IMG/VR virus record: IMGVR_UViG_3300030019_000550
Coordinates: 1 to 36,210 of that record
DNA length: 36,210 nt
Direction: 5' to 3' (one strand)
Source: a virus
Shown: piece by piece, positions 7,044 through 14,595 of the stretch
Layout: each line of letters starts with the position of its first letter
Numbering within the stretch: the stretch's first letter is position 1
The notes under the pieces: model-generated
What the model was told of the DNA's origin: nothing
Databases searched by the model: none
The model's input: only the letters and a program-made list of their open reading frames with translations
Position numbers and translations under genes: made by a program

Positions 7044-7384
7044 TTAAACACCTACTTTGCAATTAATTTTTATTTCTTCCTCTGTAAATGGAAGAGTGTT
7101 TTTTAATACATCTAAATAATTAGCTTCTATTTTTATCAATCTATCATTATCCTTATAATCAAATTTGATGTACTTCCATCTTTCATATAAAGGCTTAATG
7201 CTCTACCTGCGAAAGCATTTCCAAACCTTTCTTTTTTTAAATACCAGCTTAATATAACTTTTCCGTTTTCTTCATAGCTCCCAACATAATCAGAACCTAT
7301 TTTCTCGAAAGTTTTAGTTGGTATTTCATCAAATAAAGCTGCATAATGTCCATAACTATTTTTTATTAATTTTATAATTTTCAT
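7044..7384 (-). pseudogene. Conserved phage protein split by a one-base frameshift
   Basis: Reading from the ATG at 7382-7384, the first frame gives a typical family start (IIKLIKNSYGHYAALF, VGSYEENGKVI, NAFAGRALSLYMKDGST) and would end at 7136 in an unconvincing tail. If one base is added near 7170, the protein continues as IKFDYKDNDRLIKIEANYLD and VLKNTLPFTEEEIKIN to a stop at 7044, directly before the AbrB gene, about 113 aa from that start. The second half codes well and closes the gap between genes. It could be a true mutation, a sequencing error, or less likely a programmed shift. The ATG at 7402 overlaps its own ribosome site and is rejected. Confidence 0.6.
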
Positions 7385-7431
7385 CTTAAATTCCCCTCTC
7401 ATTTATTACACTTTTATATAACCTTTCTTCT

Positions 7432-7467
7432 ATTATATTCTTATTTGACTACGAAAGCAAGGCATTT
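7432..7467 (-). promoter_or_regulatory. Early promoter with operator copy 2
   Basis: On the minus strand TTGCTT (7455-7460) stands exactly 17 bp before TATAAT (7432-7437). The -35 box lies within CCTTGCTTTCGTA (7450-7462). A terminator lies just upstream, so this promoter starts the operon running from 7384 to 1382. Confidence 0.75.
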
Positions 7468-7496
7468 ATAATAATATTTGTTATATTTTGTGTAAA

Positions 7497-7524
7497 TTAA
7501 AAGGAAGGTGTTTAGTCCTCCCTT
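7497..7524 (-). terminator. Rho-independent terminator of the ssb/MCP operon
   Basis: On the minus strand AAGGGAGG pairs with CCTTCCTT (8 bp, one G-T pair) around an 8-base loop and is followed by TTAATTT. It lies between the 71-aa gene and the next operator-promoter. Confidence 0.65.
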
Positions 7525-7538
7525 TGTTGCGTGGTATT

Positions 7539-7754
7539 TTAGTATTTAATATAATCTTCCTCTGATCCATGTCCACAGCAAGCAGCTGTTGCATCTTCAA
7601 TATGTCCTAAACAAGCATCAAATCCTTCTTTAGTTGGATATTTACGACACTTTTTGCATGGCTTTGAATCATCAAATACGGTATTATCTTCTAAATAGAA
7701 CCATTTATTATTTTTAAAATATATTTCATTCCCTCTTGCAAATGATGTTGTCAT
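7539..7754 (-). CDS. Cys/His-rich conserved protein (71 aa)
   Basis: Residues 32-61 carry CKKC, then C..GHIEDATAACCGHG, a conserved arrangement of clostridial phage and prophage proteins of unknown role, presumably a zinc-binding fold. AAAGGTGAGA precedes the ATG. It is the last gene before the terminator at 7497-7524. Confidence 0.7.
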   Translation of the reverse strand: MTTSFARGNEIYFKNNKWFYLEDNTVFDDSKPCKKCRKYPTKEGFDACLGHIEDATAACCGHGSEEDYIKY

Positions 7755-7794
7755 ATTATCTCACCTTTCTGTACCATATAATAGTATTGAGTAA

Positions 7795-8034
7795 CTATTC
7801 TTTATAGTAAAACCAATAGTCTCCCGTTTCACCATGCCATAATTCACCTTTATAATTTTTATAAAATATAATTTCTCTACCTTCACTCCAATGCTCTATA
7901 TGGTCGAATGTGTCCACATAATCAACACTTAAACTACAACCGTTAAATATTTTATCTCCCTTTTGTAATTTGATAAAATCAGTAATTAAGGTTAATGTTT
8001 TAATAAATTCTTCTACTGATATACTAACTTTCAT
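7795..8034 (-). CDS. Hypothetical protein (79 aa)
   Basis: Not recognised. An acidic protein with a helical N-terminus and an aromatic C-terminus (ELWHGETGDYWFYY). GGGGGAA precedes the ATG, and it lies within the co-directional operon between the HTH-like gene and the Cys/His-rich gene. Confidence 0.55.
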   Translation of the reverse strand: MKVSISVEEFIKTLTLITDFIKLQKGDKIFNGCSLSVDYVDTFDHIEHWSEGREIIFYKNYKGELWHGETGDYWFYYKE

Positions 8035-8080
8035 AATTATTCCCCCTTAAATTTACTAAGTATAATTTATATATTTCACA

Positions 8081-8512
8081 TTATCCAAATAACTTACTAT
8101 CATCAATTTTAAATTTAGTTCTTATTCTTCCTTTGTAATATTTGTTCCATTCCTCTATATCCACTTTCACTTCTTTTATCTCTATTGGATTCATTTCTTG
8201 ATATTGCATCTTATAATTTGCATATGTTATTGGGTTTATATCTAGTTTATCTGCATATGTCTCATTATCACCATTATAAACTGCTCCTGGATTCTTTTTA
8301 AAAAAGTCAAATGTTAATTCTCTTTTACTTTTTGCTTTTGGTTTGTTTTTTATATTATCAAGATTTGCTTTTGAATTGCGATGGGAATAATATAATAATG
8401 CAGTTGATTTTTTATAATTAAATATCTCCATCATATCGCTTACAACTATTCTTTTGGATTTATTTTTATTTTCTTCAAGGAACTTAACTACTTTAATTGG
8501 CATTTCCCTCAT
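8081..8512 (-). CDS. Putative DNA-binding protein (143 aa)
   Basis: Basic with two regions that resemble helix-turn-helix: residues 22-50 (IVVSDMMEIFNYKKSTALLYY) and 75-110 (NETYADKLDINPITYANYKM). These look like recognition helices of phage small terminase or regulator type, but no family is clear. GAGAGGTG precedes the ATG. It follows ssb in the operon. Confidence 0.55.
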   Translation of the reverse strand: MREMPIKVVKFLEENKNKSKRIVVSDMMEIFNYKKSTALLYYSHRNSKANLDNIKNKPKAKSKRELTFDFFKKNPGAVYNGDNETYADKLDINPITYANYKMQYQEMNPIEIKEVKVDIEEWNKYYKGRIRTKFKIDDSKLFG

Positions 8513-8550
8513 TATTATTCACCTCTCTTATAAAAATTCTTACGTTCATA

Positions 8551-8991
8551 CTAGAAAGGCATATCACCGTCGTTCACTGGTGTAATATCTTCCTCAAAAT
8601 TTCCACCACCAAAAGTATCATCTTGTGGTTGATTGCTATATGTTCCTGGATTGCCTTGACTATTTCCTTTACTTCCCAGAAATTCAACTCCACCAAATTG
8701 ATCTGCTACAACTTCTGTGACATATCTCTTAGTTCCATCTTTGGCATCATATGACCTTGTTTGGATTCTACCACTTATTGCTACTTGTCCACCTTTAGTC
8801 ATATAATTAGCAGTGCTTTCAGCTTGCTTACCCCATACTACTACAGGAACAAAATCTGCTTCCTTTTGACCAGTTTTTGTATTATATTTATCAATTGCTA
8901 ATGTTAATGTTGTTACACTTGCCCCGCTTCCTGGAGTAAATTTTAGTTCTGGATCCTTAGTTAATCTTCCTATAAGTACTACTTTATTCAT
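8551..8991 (-). CDS. ssb: Single-stranded DNA-binding protein
   Basis: A protein of 146 aa. The OB fold begins [19 protein letters not shown] and continues through KEADFVPVVVWGKQAEST and GRIQTRSYDAKDG. A Gly/Asn/Gln-rich linker leads to the classic acidic tip ending GDMPF, which docks replication and repair proteins. It coats ssDNA during phage replication and RecT-mediated recombination. It overlaps the upstream zinc-ribbon gene by eight bases. RecT and the replisome organizer of this phage end in similar tips. Confidence 0.95.
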   Translation of the reverse strand: MNKVVLIGRLTKDPELKFTPGSGASVTTLTLAIDKYNTKTGQKEADFVPVVVWGKQAESTANYMTKGGQVAISGRIQTRSYDAKDGTKRYVTEVVADQFGGVEFLGSKGNSQGNPGTYSNQPQDDTFGGGNFEEDITPVNDGDMPF

Positions 8992-9232
8992 TATCTGTTG
9001 CCTCTTCTTTCTCTATTTCTTCAATTTCATCTTCATCAAATACAAAATGTTCTGTTTTTTCTATTGTTATCTTGCTACAATATTGAAATTCACTTTTACA
9101 ATCGCACCTTGCAATAAATTCTGTAAAACTTTCGCCTTTGTGCTGTACTTGTTTATAGTCTTTTATTTGGTAATTGCTTTCTTCACATACTGGACAATAA
9201 CATTTATTATCTATAATTTTAGCTTTTAGCAT
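8984..9232 (-). CDS. Zinc-ribbon protein (82 aa)
   Basis: CYCPVC near residue 12 and [10 protein letters not shown] near residue 43 form a likely zinc ribbon, followed by a very acidic tail ([17 protein letters not shown]). It is translated ahead of and overlapping ssb, which suggests a replication- or transcription-related partner. The acidic tail could mimic DNA or bind a polymerase. The function is unknown. Confidence 0.65.
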   Translation of the reverse strand: MLKAKIIDNKCYCPVCEESNYQIKDYKQVQHKGESFTEFIARCDCKSEFQYCSKITIEKTEHFVFDEDEIEEIEKEEATDNE

Positions 9233-9248
9233 TATTCTTCTCCCCTTA

Positions 9249-10112
9249 TTATTTAAATAATTTTGTTATTTCGCTTGTTTTCCCAGAAATTTCATTGTTA
9301 GAAGCTGCTAATTCTTCGCTTGTTGCTGCTAGTTCTTCTGTAGCTGCTGCAACGCCTTCAACTTTTGCATCTATTATTGTTATATTCTCTATTCTTACTA
9401 CATTACTTTCTTTTAATTTAATAGCCATTTCGTTACTTTCTTTTGTATCTTGTGCCATTACTTTTACTTGTTTTTTAATATCTTCTATCATATTTCTGAT
9501 TTCTACACTTGAAAGCCTTGTTTGTTCTGCAAGTTTTCTTACTTCTGTCGCTACTACTGCAAAACCTTTTCCACTTTCTCCGGCTCTTGCTGCTTCTATT
9601 GCTGCATTTAATGATAATAAATTTGTTTGAGAAGCTATATTATTGATTGCTTCTGTAATTTTATTCATGTTATCCATTTTATTATCAAGATCATTTGTAT
9701 TTATATCTATGTTATTAATCTTATTGCTGAATACGTCCATAACTCCACTATTAGTTACTGCACTTTCTCTAGCACCATTTACCCTATAGCTTATATCTTG
9801 CATTGTAGAAGCTATCTCTTGTATTGTAGCGCTTGTTTGTTCTGTAGCACTTGCATTGTTGGAAATGGCTTGATTTATATACTCAATTTCTTCTGATAGC
9901 AGTCTTTCTTTTTCTTCTACTTCTGCTTTTATTAATTGTGCTTGGCTATCTTTTTCAATAATTTCATTTTGTAGCATTTTAATTTTTGAGTTTAAATCTA
10001 CAATCTCTAATATTCTTTTAGTTTCTTGTTTTGATAGTATTTGTTCCATTTCTCTTCTTACTAGTTCCTCTGCAATTTTGATACCTTTTTCGTTTCTAAA
10101 CATTTTTAACAT
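9249..10112 (-). CDS. Soluble methyl-accepting chemotaxis signalling protein
   Basis: A protein of 287 aa. Residues 80-287 form a chemoreceptor signalling domain: helical adaptation regions with [12 protein letters not shown]-type segments, and a near-perfect hairpin tip at 159-198 including [17 protein letters not shown] and [18 protein letters not shown], which in chemoreceptors contacts CheA and CheW. Residues 1-80 are a charged coiled coil without a sensor domain. There is no membrane segment, so it is cytoplasmic. AAAAGGGGTG precedes the ATG, and it is embedded between the RecU-like gene and the zinc-ribbon/ssb pair in the same operon. Its role in a phage is unknown; it could rewire host chemotaxis. 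Confidence 0.85.
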   Translation of the reverse strand: MLKMFRNEKGIKIAEELVRREMEQILSKQETKRILEIVDLNSKIKMLQNEIIEKDSQAQLIKAEVEEKERLLSEEIEYINQAISNNASATEQTSATIQEIASTMQDISYRVNGARESAVTNSGVMDVFSNKINNIDINTNDLDNKMDNMNKITEAINNIASQTNLLSLNAAIEAARAGESGKGFAVVATEVRKLAEQTRLSSVEIRNMIEDIKKQVKVMAQDTKESNEMAIKLKESNVVRIENITIIDAKVEGVAAATEELAATSEELAASNNEISGKTSEITKLFK

Positions 10113-10160
10113 ATTAATGCACCCCTTTTTATTTATTTTAGGTTGTATATTATGCCTAGC

Positions 10161-10643
10161 TTAGATGTTTTGTCTAAAGAACTTGTCCAAATCATAATTG
10201 AATCTTACTTTTTTCTTATGTCCTATAACTTCAATACCATTTTCCCGACACCAGTCAAAAGGTATACTTTTTCTTTCTGTTGTTTCTATATATATTTTTA
10301 CTTTTTTTGCTTCTACCGCAAAAGTTTGCTCTAAGTCTCTAAAGTTGAATATAAAATATGGTCTTATCATCTTATGATCTATCTTTGCCATTTCTTCAAT
10401 CTGATTATTGCTTATGCATGTAAAGGAAATACTTTTACCTAGATGTGATTTTAATTCAAGTAAGAATAAGTAATTATCTGTCATTACTTCACAATCACAT
10501 ATGTTCTTAGCTTGGAACCTTACATTTTCGTTCTTAGTTCCATTAAAATTTCCTGTTCCATCTTTGAATCTGTAGTAGAAATATTCACTAGGTACTGACT
10601 TCTTTATATCTTCCTCGAATCTTTTCCCTTCGTTCTGCGCCAT
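10161..10643 (-). CDS. RecU-like Holliday junction resolvase
   Basis: A protein of 160 aa. It opens with a basic helix (GKRFEEDIKKS) and contains the nuclease core CDCEVMTDNYLFLLELKSH, in which the Asp and E-x-K match the metal site of RecU/PD-(D/E)XK enzymes, followed by ISNNQIEEM and PYFIFNF. RecU enzymes cut four-way junctions; phage members process replication and recombination intermediates before packaging. It starts seven bases after the NdpA-like gene. Distinction from other PD-(D/E)XK phage nucleases rests on the motif order only. Confidence 0.7.
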   Translation of the reverse strand: MAQNEGKRFEEDIKKSVPSEYFYYRFKDGTGNFNGTKNENVRFQAKNICDCEVMTDNYLFLLELKSHLGKSISFTCISNNQIEEMAKIDHKMIRPYFIFNFRDLEQTFAVEAKKVKIYIETTERKSIPFDWCRENGIEVIGHKKKVRFNYDLDKFFRQNI

Positions 10644-10650
10644 ACTTCAC

Positions 10651-11688
10651 CTACTTTTCTATATAATTTATTACATTTTTAATTACAAAATTTACAGTCC
10701 CATCACCATTTATAACTATTTCAAATTTACTAGAATCATTATAAGCATTATCATTAATGTATAAATCTATTTGTTTATCAATATTTAATCTCACTCTTTT
10801 AAAATTCTTTTCAACCCAAGTTTTATCTACTGCAATATCTTCATTTAACCCCTGGTGCTTTATATAATTCGTGAAATCTTCTTCTATTTGTGGGTTTTCT
10901 GAAAATAATTCTGCTGCAACTTCATCTATATTAATAATATCTTCTTCTTTTAATTTATTTTTAATTGTTCTTCTAGTTATTTCTTGCATTACTGCATCAT
11001 CTGTTATGTTTTTTCTTATCCAGTTTTCAGATGCTTTCATAAAAGTTTTTGTCATATCTCTTTCATTTGTTATAATAGTTGCATCTAAGAATGTATTTAA
11101 TAAGTAATTTGCCCCATATTCATCCTCTTTGGAAGCTTTTTGCTTATCTAGTATCATTAAATTATAAGTTTCATCTTCTCTTATAGGTTTTAGAAATGCA
11201 GCTTTTTGTATTCTTTGTCCACTTCCAGGTAATCCTGCTAACTGTGGAATTATATCTACACCTATTTTTGAATCTATAAATTGAATCTCATGTGTAAAAT
11301 TCTTTATATAATCCATTTTTAATATTGCAATCATTGGTCCTTGGTCTGTAATAATTGAAACTATAATTAAATCAGCACTTGGAATATTGCAATTGCCTTT
11401 CATTATTGAAAATAATTGTCTTGCTAGTTCCTTGGATACATCTATTAGATCGCTTTCAGTTCCATTTAAATAATGTTGTACTGATTCTTTAATAATGCTA
11501 GTCCCTTTATTGAACTTTGCATATTTCAAATCTTCATCTTTTAAACATTTTTCTAAATGTCTATGAATAAATTTATATACATCTTCATTTAATTCTAAGC
11601 TATATTCATTTAAAACCGGTGCTTCTCCATTGCTATCTAGTATGTGGATTACCGCTTCGTTTATATTGATATCATTTATATATTCCAT
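10651..11688 (-). CDS. Nucleoid-associated protein (NdpA/YejK family)
   Basis: A protein of 345 aa, the full family length. The opening, INEAVIHILDSNGEAPVLNEYSLEL, and later SADLIIVSIITDQGPMIAILKMDY, FIDSKIGVDIIPQLAGLPG and AAFLKPI match the 37-kDa nucleoid-associated protein family. The bacterial members bind DNA on the nucleoid, but their exact job is poorly known. On a phage-plasmid it might compact DNA or counter host silencing. AGGGGGAATTAAAAC precedes the start. Confidence 0.75.
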   Translation of the reverse strand: MEYINDININEAVIHILDSNGEAPVLNEYSLELNEDVYKFIHRHLEKCLKDEDLKYAKFNKGTSIIKESVQHYLNGTESDLIDVSKELARQLFSIMKGNCNIPSADLIIVSIITDQGPMIAILKMDYIKNFTHEIQFIDSKIGVDIIPQLAGLPGSGQRIQKAAFLKPIREDETYNLMILDKQKASKEDEYGANYLLNTFLDATIITNERDMTKTFMKASENWIRKNITDDAVMQEITRRTIKNKLKEEDIINIDEVAAELFSENPQIEEDFTNYIKHQGLNEDIAVDKTWVEKNFKRVRLNIDKQIDLYINDNAYNDSSKFEIVINGDGTVNFVIKNVINYIEK

Positions 11689-11702
11689 TGTTTTAATTCC
11701 CC

Positions 11703-11864
11703 CTATATTTCTTTTAATTCGCTAATTTTAAACTCTTTTATTTTTATATCATAAGTCCCTAATTGTATACAAAATACTGTTTCCGAATAATTATCTATAC
11801 GCAATATTTGATACGTATTTTCATCTTTAGTGGTTTTTACTGGTTTTCCTGTATATATAATCAT
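11703..11864 (-). CDS. Hypothetical protein (53 aa)
   Basis: A short, beta-rich protein (MIIYTGKPV, YQILRID, VFCIQLGTYDIKIKEF). GAGGTGG precedes the ATG at 11862-11864 at a good distance. It lies directly upstream of the NdpA-like gene in the operon. No family is recognised. Confidence 0.6.
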   Translation of the reverse strand: MIIYTGKPVKTTKDENTYQILRIDNYSETVFCIQLGTYDIKIKEFKISELKEI

Positions 11865-11874
11865 TTAAACCACC

Positions 11875-12012
11875 TCACTTCCTCTTTAAAGCCTTCCGTT
11901 TCGCTACCCTCTTGTTATACTTAATATGTTTTTGTGCTATCTCTGTTAGCCTCTCCATAGCTGTAATGGTTGCTGATTCTATTATTTCTGTTGTTCCCCT
12001 CCTGTAATACAA
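11875..12012 (-). CDS. Very basic small protein (45 aa), TTG start
   Basis: The frame opens at TTG (12010-12012), preceded by GAGGTGG at five bases. The C-terminal half is rich in Lys/Arg (KYNKRVAKRKALKRK), suggesting nucleic-acid binding. No family is recognised. It sits between the sigma-like gene and the 53-aa gene without gaps, which supports its reality. Confidence 0.5.
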   Translation of the reverse strand: MYYRRGTTEIIESATITAMERLTEIAQKHIKYNKRVAKRKALKRK

Positions 12013-12032
12013 AGTAACCACCTCTCATTATT

Positions 12033-12338
12033 TTATTTATTCTCTAATATACTTGTCCCATAGAGTCTTTCAGCAAAGCTTTTTAGCGCTTTGTTTTTCC
12101 TCTTGTATATAGTCTTTACTGTCACTCCAAATAGTTTTGTAAGGTCTTTTGGCTTTTCTCCATCAATACATATTCTTTGAATTATTTCTTTGTCTTCAGA
12201 CTCCATTGCTCCTAGAACTTTTTGAATTGTATACACTTCAATCTTATTTTTGCTTAATATTTGTGGTAGTATTTCCAAACAATTTACTGTCTCTTTAAAA
12301 TTGTTTAGTTGCTGCTCTGCTGTTTTTATGTAGTTCAT
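12033..12338 (-). CDS. Sigma-70 region-4-like regulator (101 aa)
   Basis: Residues 40-95 (MESEDKEIIQRICIDGEKPKDL, LFGVTVKTIYKRKNKALKSFAERL) form a sigma-4/LuxR-like helix-turn-helix with the YKRKNKAL recognition helix typical of phage activators such as Xpf or ArpU relatives. The N-terminus is helical. AAGGAGGTC precedes the ATG. It may be an early-to-middle activator; a second, larger relative is the late regulator at 608-1105. Confidence 0.65.
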   Translation of the reverse strand: MNYIKTAEQQLNNFKETVNCLEILPQILSKNKIEVYTIQKVLGAMESEDKEIIQRICIDGEKPKDLTKLFGVTVKTIYKRKNKALKSFAERLYGTSILENK

Positions 12339-12349
12339 ATATGACCTCC

Positions 12350-12697
12350 TTAACTATTTTTTAGTTCTGTTCGTTCCCATGTCAGAAAACTTCGTAATGT
12401 TTCTATCTCGATTCTTGTATTTCTCATAGCTTCAATACAAACTGTATATGAGTTTTCACTTAAATCTCTTTCTAATCTTAATTGGCTTATTAAATCATTC
12501 CCTTTTGCTAAATCTTGAATTATTGATACTGGATGTTTGTCTAGTCTTAGTCTTAATAATTCTTGTCTTAATGATATTTTATATTTGCGTTCTGCATCAC
12601 TTTTTTTAACTCCTAATGATTTTAATTGTATATTGCCTTGTTCTAACGCTTGAATTGCTTGCTCTAGCTTTTGCATTATTTGAATTGGATTGCTCAT
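12350..12697 (-). CDS. Helical hypothetical protein (115 aa)
   Basis: An all-helical protein starting SNPIQIMQKLEQAIQALEQGN, with a KYKISLRQELLRLRLDK block and a C-terminal helix. It resembles small early phage proteins of unknown role. GGTGGAG precedes the ATG at 12695-12697, which I prefer to the longer start at 12730 because that would overlap the upstream HNH gene by 22 bases. Confidence 0.65.
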   Translation of the reverse strand: MSNPIQIMQKLEQAIQALEQGNIQLKSLGVKKSDAERKYKISLRQELLRLRLDKHPVSIIQDLAKGNDLISQLRLERDLSENSYTVCIEAMRNTRIEIETLRSFLTWERTELKNS

Positions 12698-12708
12698 TTC
12701 TCCACCTC

Positions 12709-13302
12709 TTATAATTTTATATTTGACCATTTATACCCTTTGTGTTTTATTCTTTTGCCTTTGCAGCACCTTGAAATACCATCAACTCTAAAACCTTCTT
12801 TTTGTGCCAAAGTCATAGAATCCCATTCTCTTACAAATTCCCATTTTAGCGAATATTGATACACCTTTATAGAATTTTTAACTGCTGCTTTCCTAATGCA
12901 CTCCTTCATTTTTTCTGTAAAAACTCCTGTCCTTGTCTTTACATATCTTTCAATTTTAGTACCATAATTATTATTATATTTACTTGTACACCATTCTAAA
13001 TTATTAGCTTTTGGGTTTGACCTATTTTCATCTTTATGGTTTACCATAGGATAATTATTAGGATTTGAAATAAATGCTATTGCTACAAGCCTATGAGATT
13101 GGTATCTTTTAGTCTTGCAATTTTTACTTAATCCTACTGTTAAATATCCATATTTACTTAAAAATTGTTTTAATATTTTTTCTTTAACTGTTCTAATCGC
13201 ATATTTGCTTCTTACTTTTCTTTCTAAACTTTTAAAACTCCCTAAATTGCTAACTTGGTATAATCCTTCATATCCTTCTATAGATTTCCAAATCTCTTTC
13301 AT
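12709..13302 (-). CDS. NUMOD4-HNH homing endonuclease
   Basis: A protein of 197 aa with the classic three-part layout. Residues 1-25 are NUMOD4 (IWKSIEGYEGLYQVSNLG); residues 68-112 are HNH with HRLVAIAFI, NHKDENRSNPKANNLEWCT, in which H89 and the Asn pair near 100-101 are catalytic candidates; residues 146-195 are NUMOD1-like (VYQYSLKWEFVREWDS, ISRCCKGKRIKHKGYKW). Freestanding enzymes of this type spread between phages by cutting alleles that lack them. Its 5' end overlaps the upstream HNH gene by 35 bases, so it probably inserted there. Confidence 0.9.
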   Translation of the reverse strand: MKEIWKSIEGYEGLYQVSNLGSFKSLERKVRSKYAIRTVKEKILKQFLSKYGYLTVGLSKNCKTKRYQSHRLVAIAFISNPNNYPMVNHKDENRSNPKANNLEWCTSKYNNNYGTKIERYVKTRTGVFTEKMKECIRKAAVKNSIKVYQYSLKWEFVREWDSMTLAQKEGFRVDGISRCCKGKRIKHKGYKWSNIKL

Positions 13303-13687
13303 TTAATTCCTCGCTTTCGTATGCTAGTTTACCGCCAAGTGTAGCTATTATAAAATCTTGTCTAGCAAATAGACCTTTATTCTGTTTCATAGTCTTACAT
13401 AAGCTATTAGCACTATTCTCGTTAATTCCTAATATAGTTTTTACTTCTTGCCTTGTATAATATTGCTTGTCTAATATAATTTCTAAGGTATTCTGCATCT
13501 GCATTTTTAATTTATTATCTAAATTATGTCCGTTTCTTCCGTGGACTCCATACTCTGACCTATGGTGGGTTGGACAAAGATATACTTTATTAAGCTCACA
13601 ATTAACTAAGAATTTAGCTTGTGACCTTTTTATAATGTGGTGTTCTTCAATGTTATTCATTGAACCGCAAACCTTGCAACACTTCAT
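13268..13687 (-). CDS. HNH-type nuclease with HTH tail (139 aa)
   Basis: Residues 1-57 form a compact HNH domain: CKVCGSMNNIEEHHIIKR (Cys4, Cys7, His16-His17) followed by LCPTHHRSEYGVHGRNGHN. Residues 75-110 resemble a helix-turn-helix (YYTRQEVKTILGINENSANSL). This combination recurs in phage early regions and may nick or cut DNA at a phage-determined site. AAGAGGTGAG precedes the ATG. The inverted operator pair lies immediately upstream. Confidence 0.7.
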   Translation of the reverse strand: MKCCKVCGSMNNIEEHHIIKRSQAKFLVNCELNKVYLCPTHHRSEYGVHGRNGHNLDNKLKMQMQNTLEIILDKQYYTRQEVKTILGINENSANSLCKTMKQNKGLFARQDFIIATLGGKLAYESEELNERDLEIYRRI

Positions 13688-13705
13688 TTTCTCACCTCTT
13701 TTGCC

Positions 13706-13786
13706 TACGAAAGCAAGGCGGTTTGGATAACACCTTGCTTTCGTATCCCTTGAGTTAATATTATCACTTATCTAGTTATAATACAA
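13706..13786 (-). promoter_or_regulatory. Promoter followed by inverted operator pair (copy 3)
   Basis: On the minus strand TTGTAT (13781-13786) stands 17 bp before TAATAT (13758-13763). Just downstream are two copies of the 13-mer in opposite orientation, 13733-13745 and 13706-13718, separated by 14 bases. Unlike the other sites the operators lie at and after the start site. As RNA the two copies could also form a 13-bp hairpin ahead of the HNH gene. The plus-oriented copy has TTGCTT 18 bp from TATTAT, so a weak divergent promoter is possible. Confidence 0.6.
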
Positions 13787-13850
13787 GGGTTTTTATAAAT
13801 ATTTTAACCTTATTTTGTATTACATGAATACAATGATAAACCACATATAT

Positions 13851-14084
13851 TTAATCAGCCTTTAACGCCTTTTTCTTTTCTGCTATTATTCTTTTTCTTT
13901 CAATAGTCTTAAGCCTGTTTTTCTCATTTCTGATTTTTTTATTTTCTTCATCTGTCCATTTTTTATTAATACATACTTTACACTTGTTTCCAAATCCGCA
14001 CGCATAGCTAGGATTCTTTGGAAAAAACTCCTCTGTCATTACCTTTTCTGTTCCACATTCTGTACAAGTTTTCATAATTTCCAT
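13851..14084 (-). CDS. Small zinc-finger protein (77 aa)
   Basis: MKTCTECGTEKVMTEEFF, then a second pair CKVC near residue 37, followed by a very basic helix (ENKKIRNEKNRLKTIERKR). The CxxCG..K..EFFPKN pattern is shared by the small zinc fingers often found next to HNH enzymes in phages. GGAGAGAG precedes the ATG. It probably binds DNA. Confidence 0.65.
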   Translation of the reverse strand: MEIMKTCTECGTEKVMTEEFFPKNPSYACGFGNKCKVCINKKWTDEENKKIRNEKNRLKTIERKRIIAEKKKALKAD

Positions 14085-14159
14085 TTTTTAACTCTCTCCT
14101 TTAATATTAAAATAAACGCAGATTTTATTTTAACACTAAATATCAAGAATTTAAACGTT

Positions 14160-14270
14160 TTATTTTCTACTTAATTCTCCTTGCTTTTGTAGAACTTGTA
14201 GAAAGGTGAGTCCTTTCAGTTCTTCTGCAATTTGTGTAGCTTTTTTATTTAACTTTGTTTTAACATTCAT
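14160..14270 (-). CDS. Very small basic protein (36 aa)
   Basis: The ATG at 14268-14270 follows the stop of the 45-aa gene by one base and has AAAGGAGATAAAT upstream. It starts NVKTKLNKKATQIAEELKGL and is basic and helical. Function unknown. About 75 bases without a recognisable gene follow before the zinc-finger gene. Confidence 0.45.
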   Translation of the reverse strand: MNVKTKLNKKATQIAEELKGLTFLQVLQKQGELSRK

Positions 14271-14271
14271 T

Positions 14272-14409
14272 TTATTTATCTCCTTTATTGCTAAAATCTA
14301 TCGAAGCTTGTTTCATTGCTGCTATTATTGCTAAATTGCTTATAGGTGTTTTATTCTCTTGGCATATTTCTGCTGCTCTTTTGGCTGCTAGTAGTGATTT
14401 AATATCCAT
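14272..14409 (-). CDS. Very small helical protein (45 aa)
   Basis: A short Ala-rich helical protein (LLAAKRAAEICQEN, ISNLAIIAAMKQ). GGGGGATAA precedes the ATG, which overlaps the upstream stop by one base (TAATG). It resembles small early phage proteins; the function is unknown. Confidence 0.5.
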   Translation of the reverse strand: MDIKSLLAAKRAAEICQENKTPISNLAIIAAMKQASIDFSNKGDK

Positions 14410-14570
14410 TATTTATCCCCCTTTAAAATTCTTAAAATTACAGTTAATTCACAAATAGTTAAGGTCTTATATAATATCTTATTATTTTTACTATCAAACA
14501 ATCTTATTTCTACATTGCTACTTTCATTTTCAATTTCTTGTATTGCTTGGTTTAAATCTTCATTGTTCAT
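14409..14570 (-). CDS. Small hypothetical protein (53 aa)
   Basis: The ATG at 14568-14570 is preceded by AGGGGATAG. The sequence is acidic at the start (NNEDLNQAIQEIENES) and beta-rich after residue 20. It is coupled to the next gene by a TAATG overlap. No family is recognised. Confidence 0.55.
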   Translation of the reverse strand: MNNEDLNQAIQEIENESSNVEIRLFDSKNNKILYKTLTICELTVILRILKGDK

Positions 14571-14595
14571 TTTTACTATCCCCTCTACTTTTAAT

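Noticed and set aside
13815-13833. Hairpin TTGTATT/AATACAA as terminator
   Set aside because: No T run follows on either strand.
14178-14191. Near copy of the operator (CTTGCTTTTGTAGA)
   Set aside because: It lies inside the 36-aa coding region, has a mismatch in the core and no promoter boxes at the right spacing.
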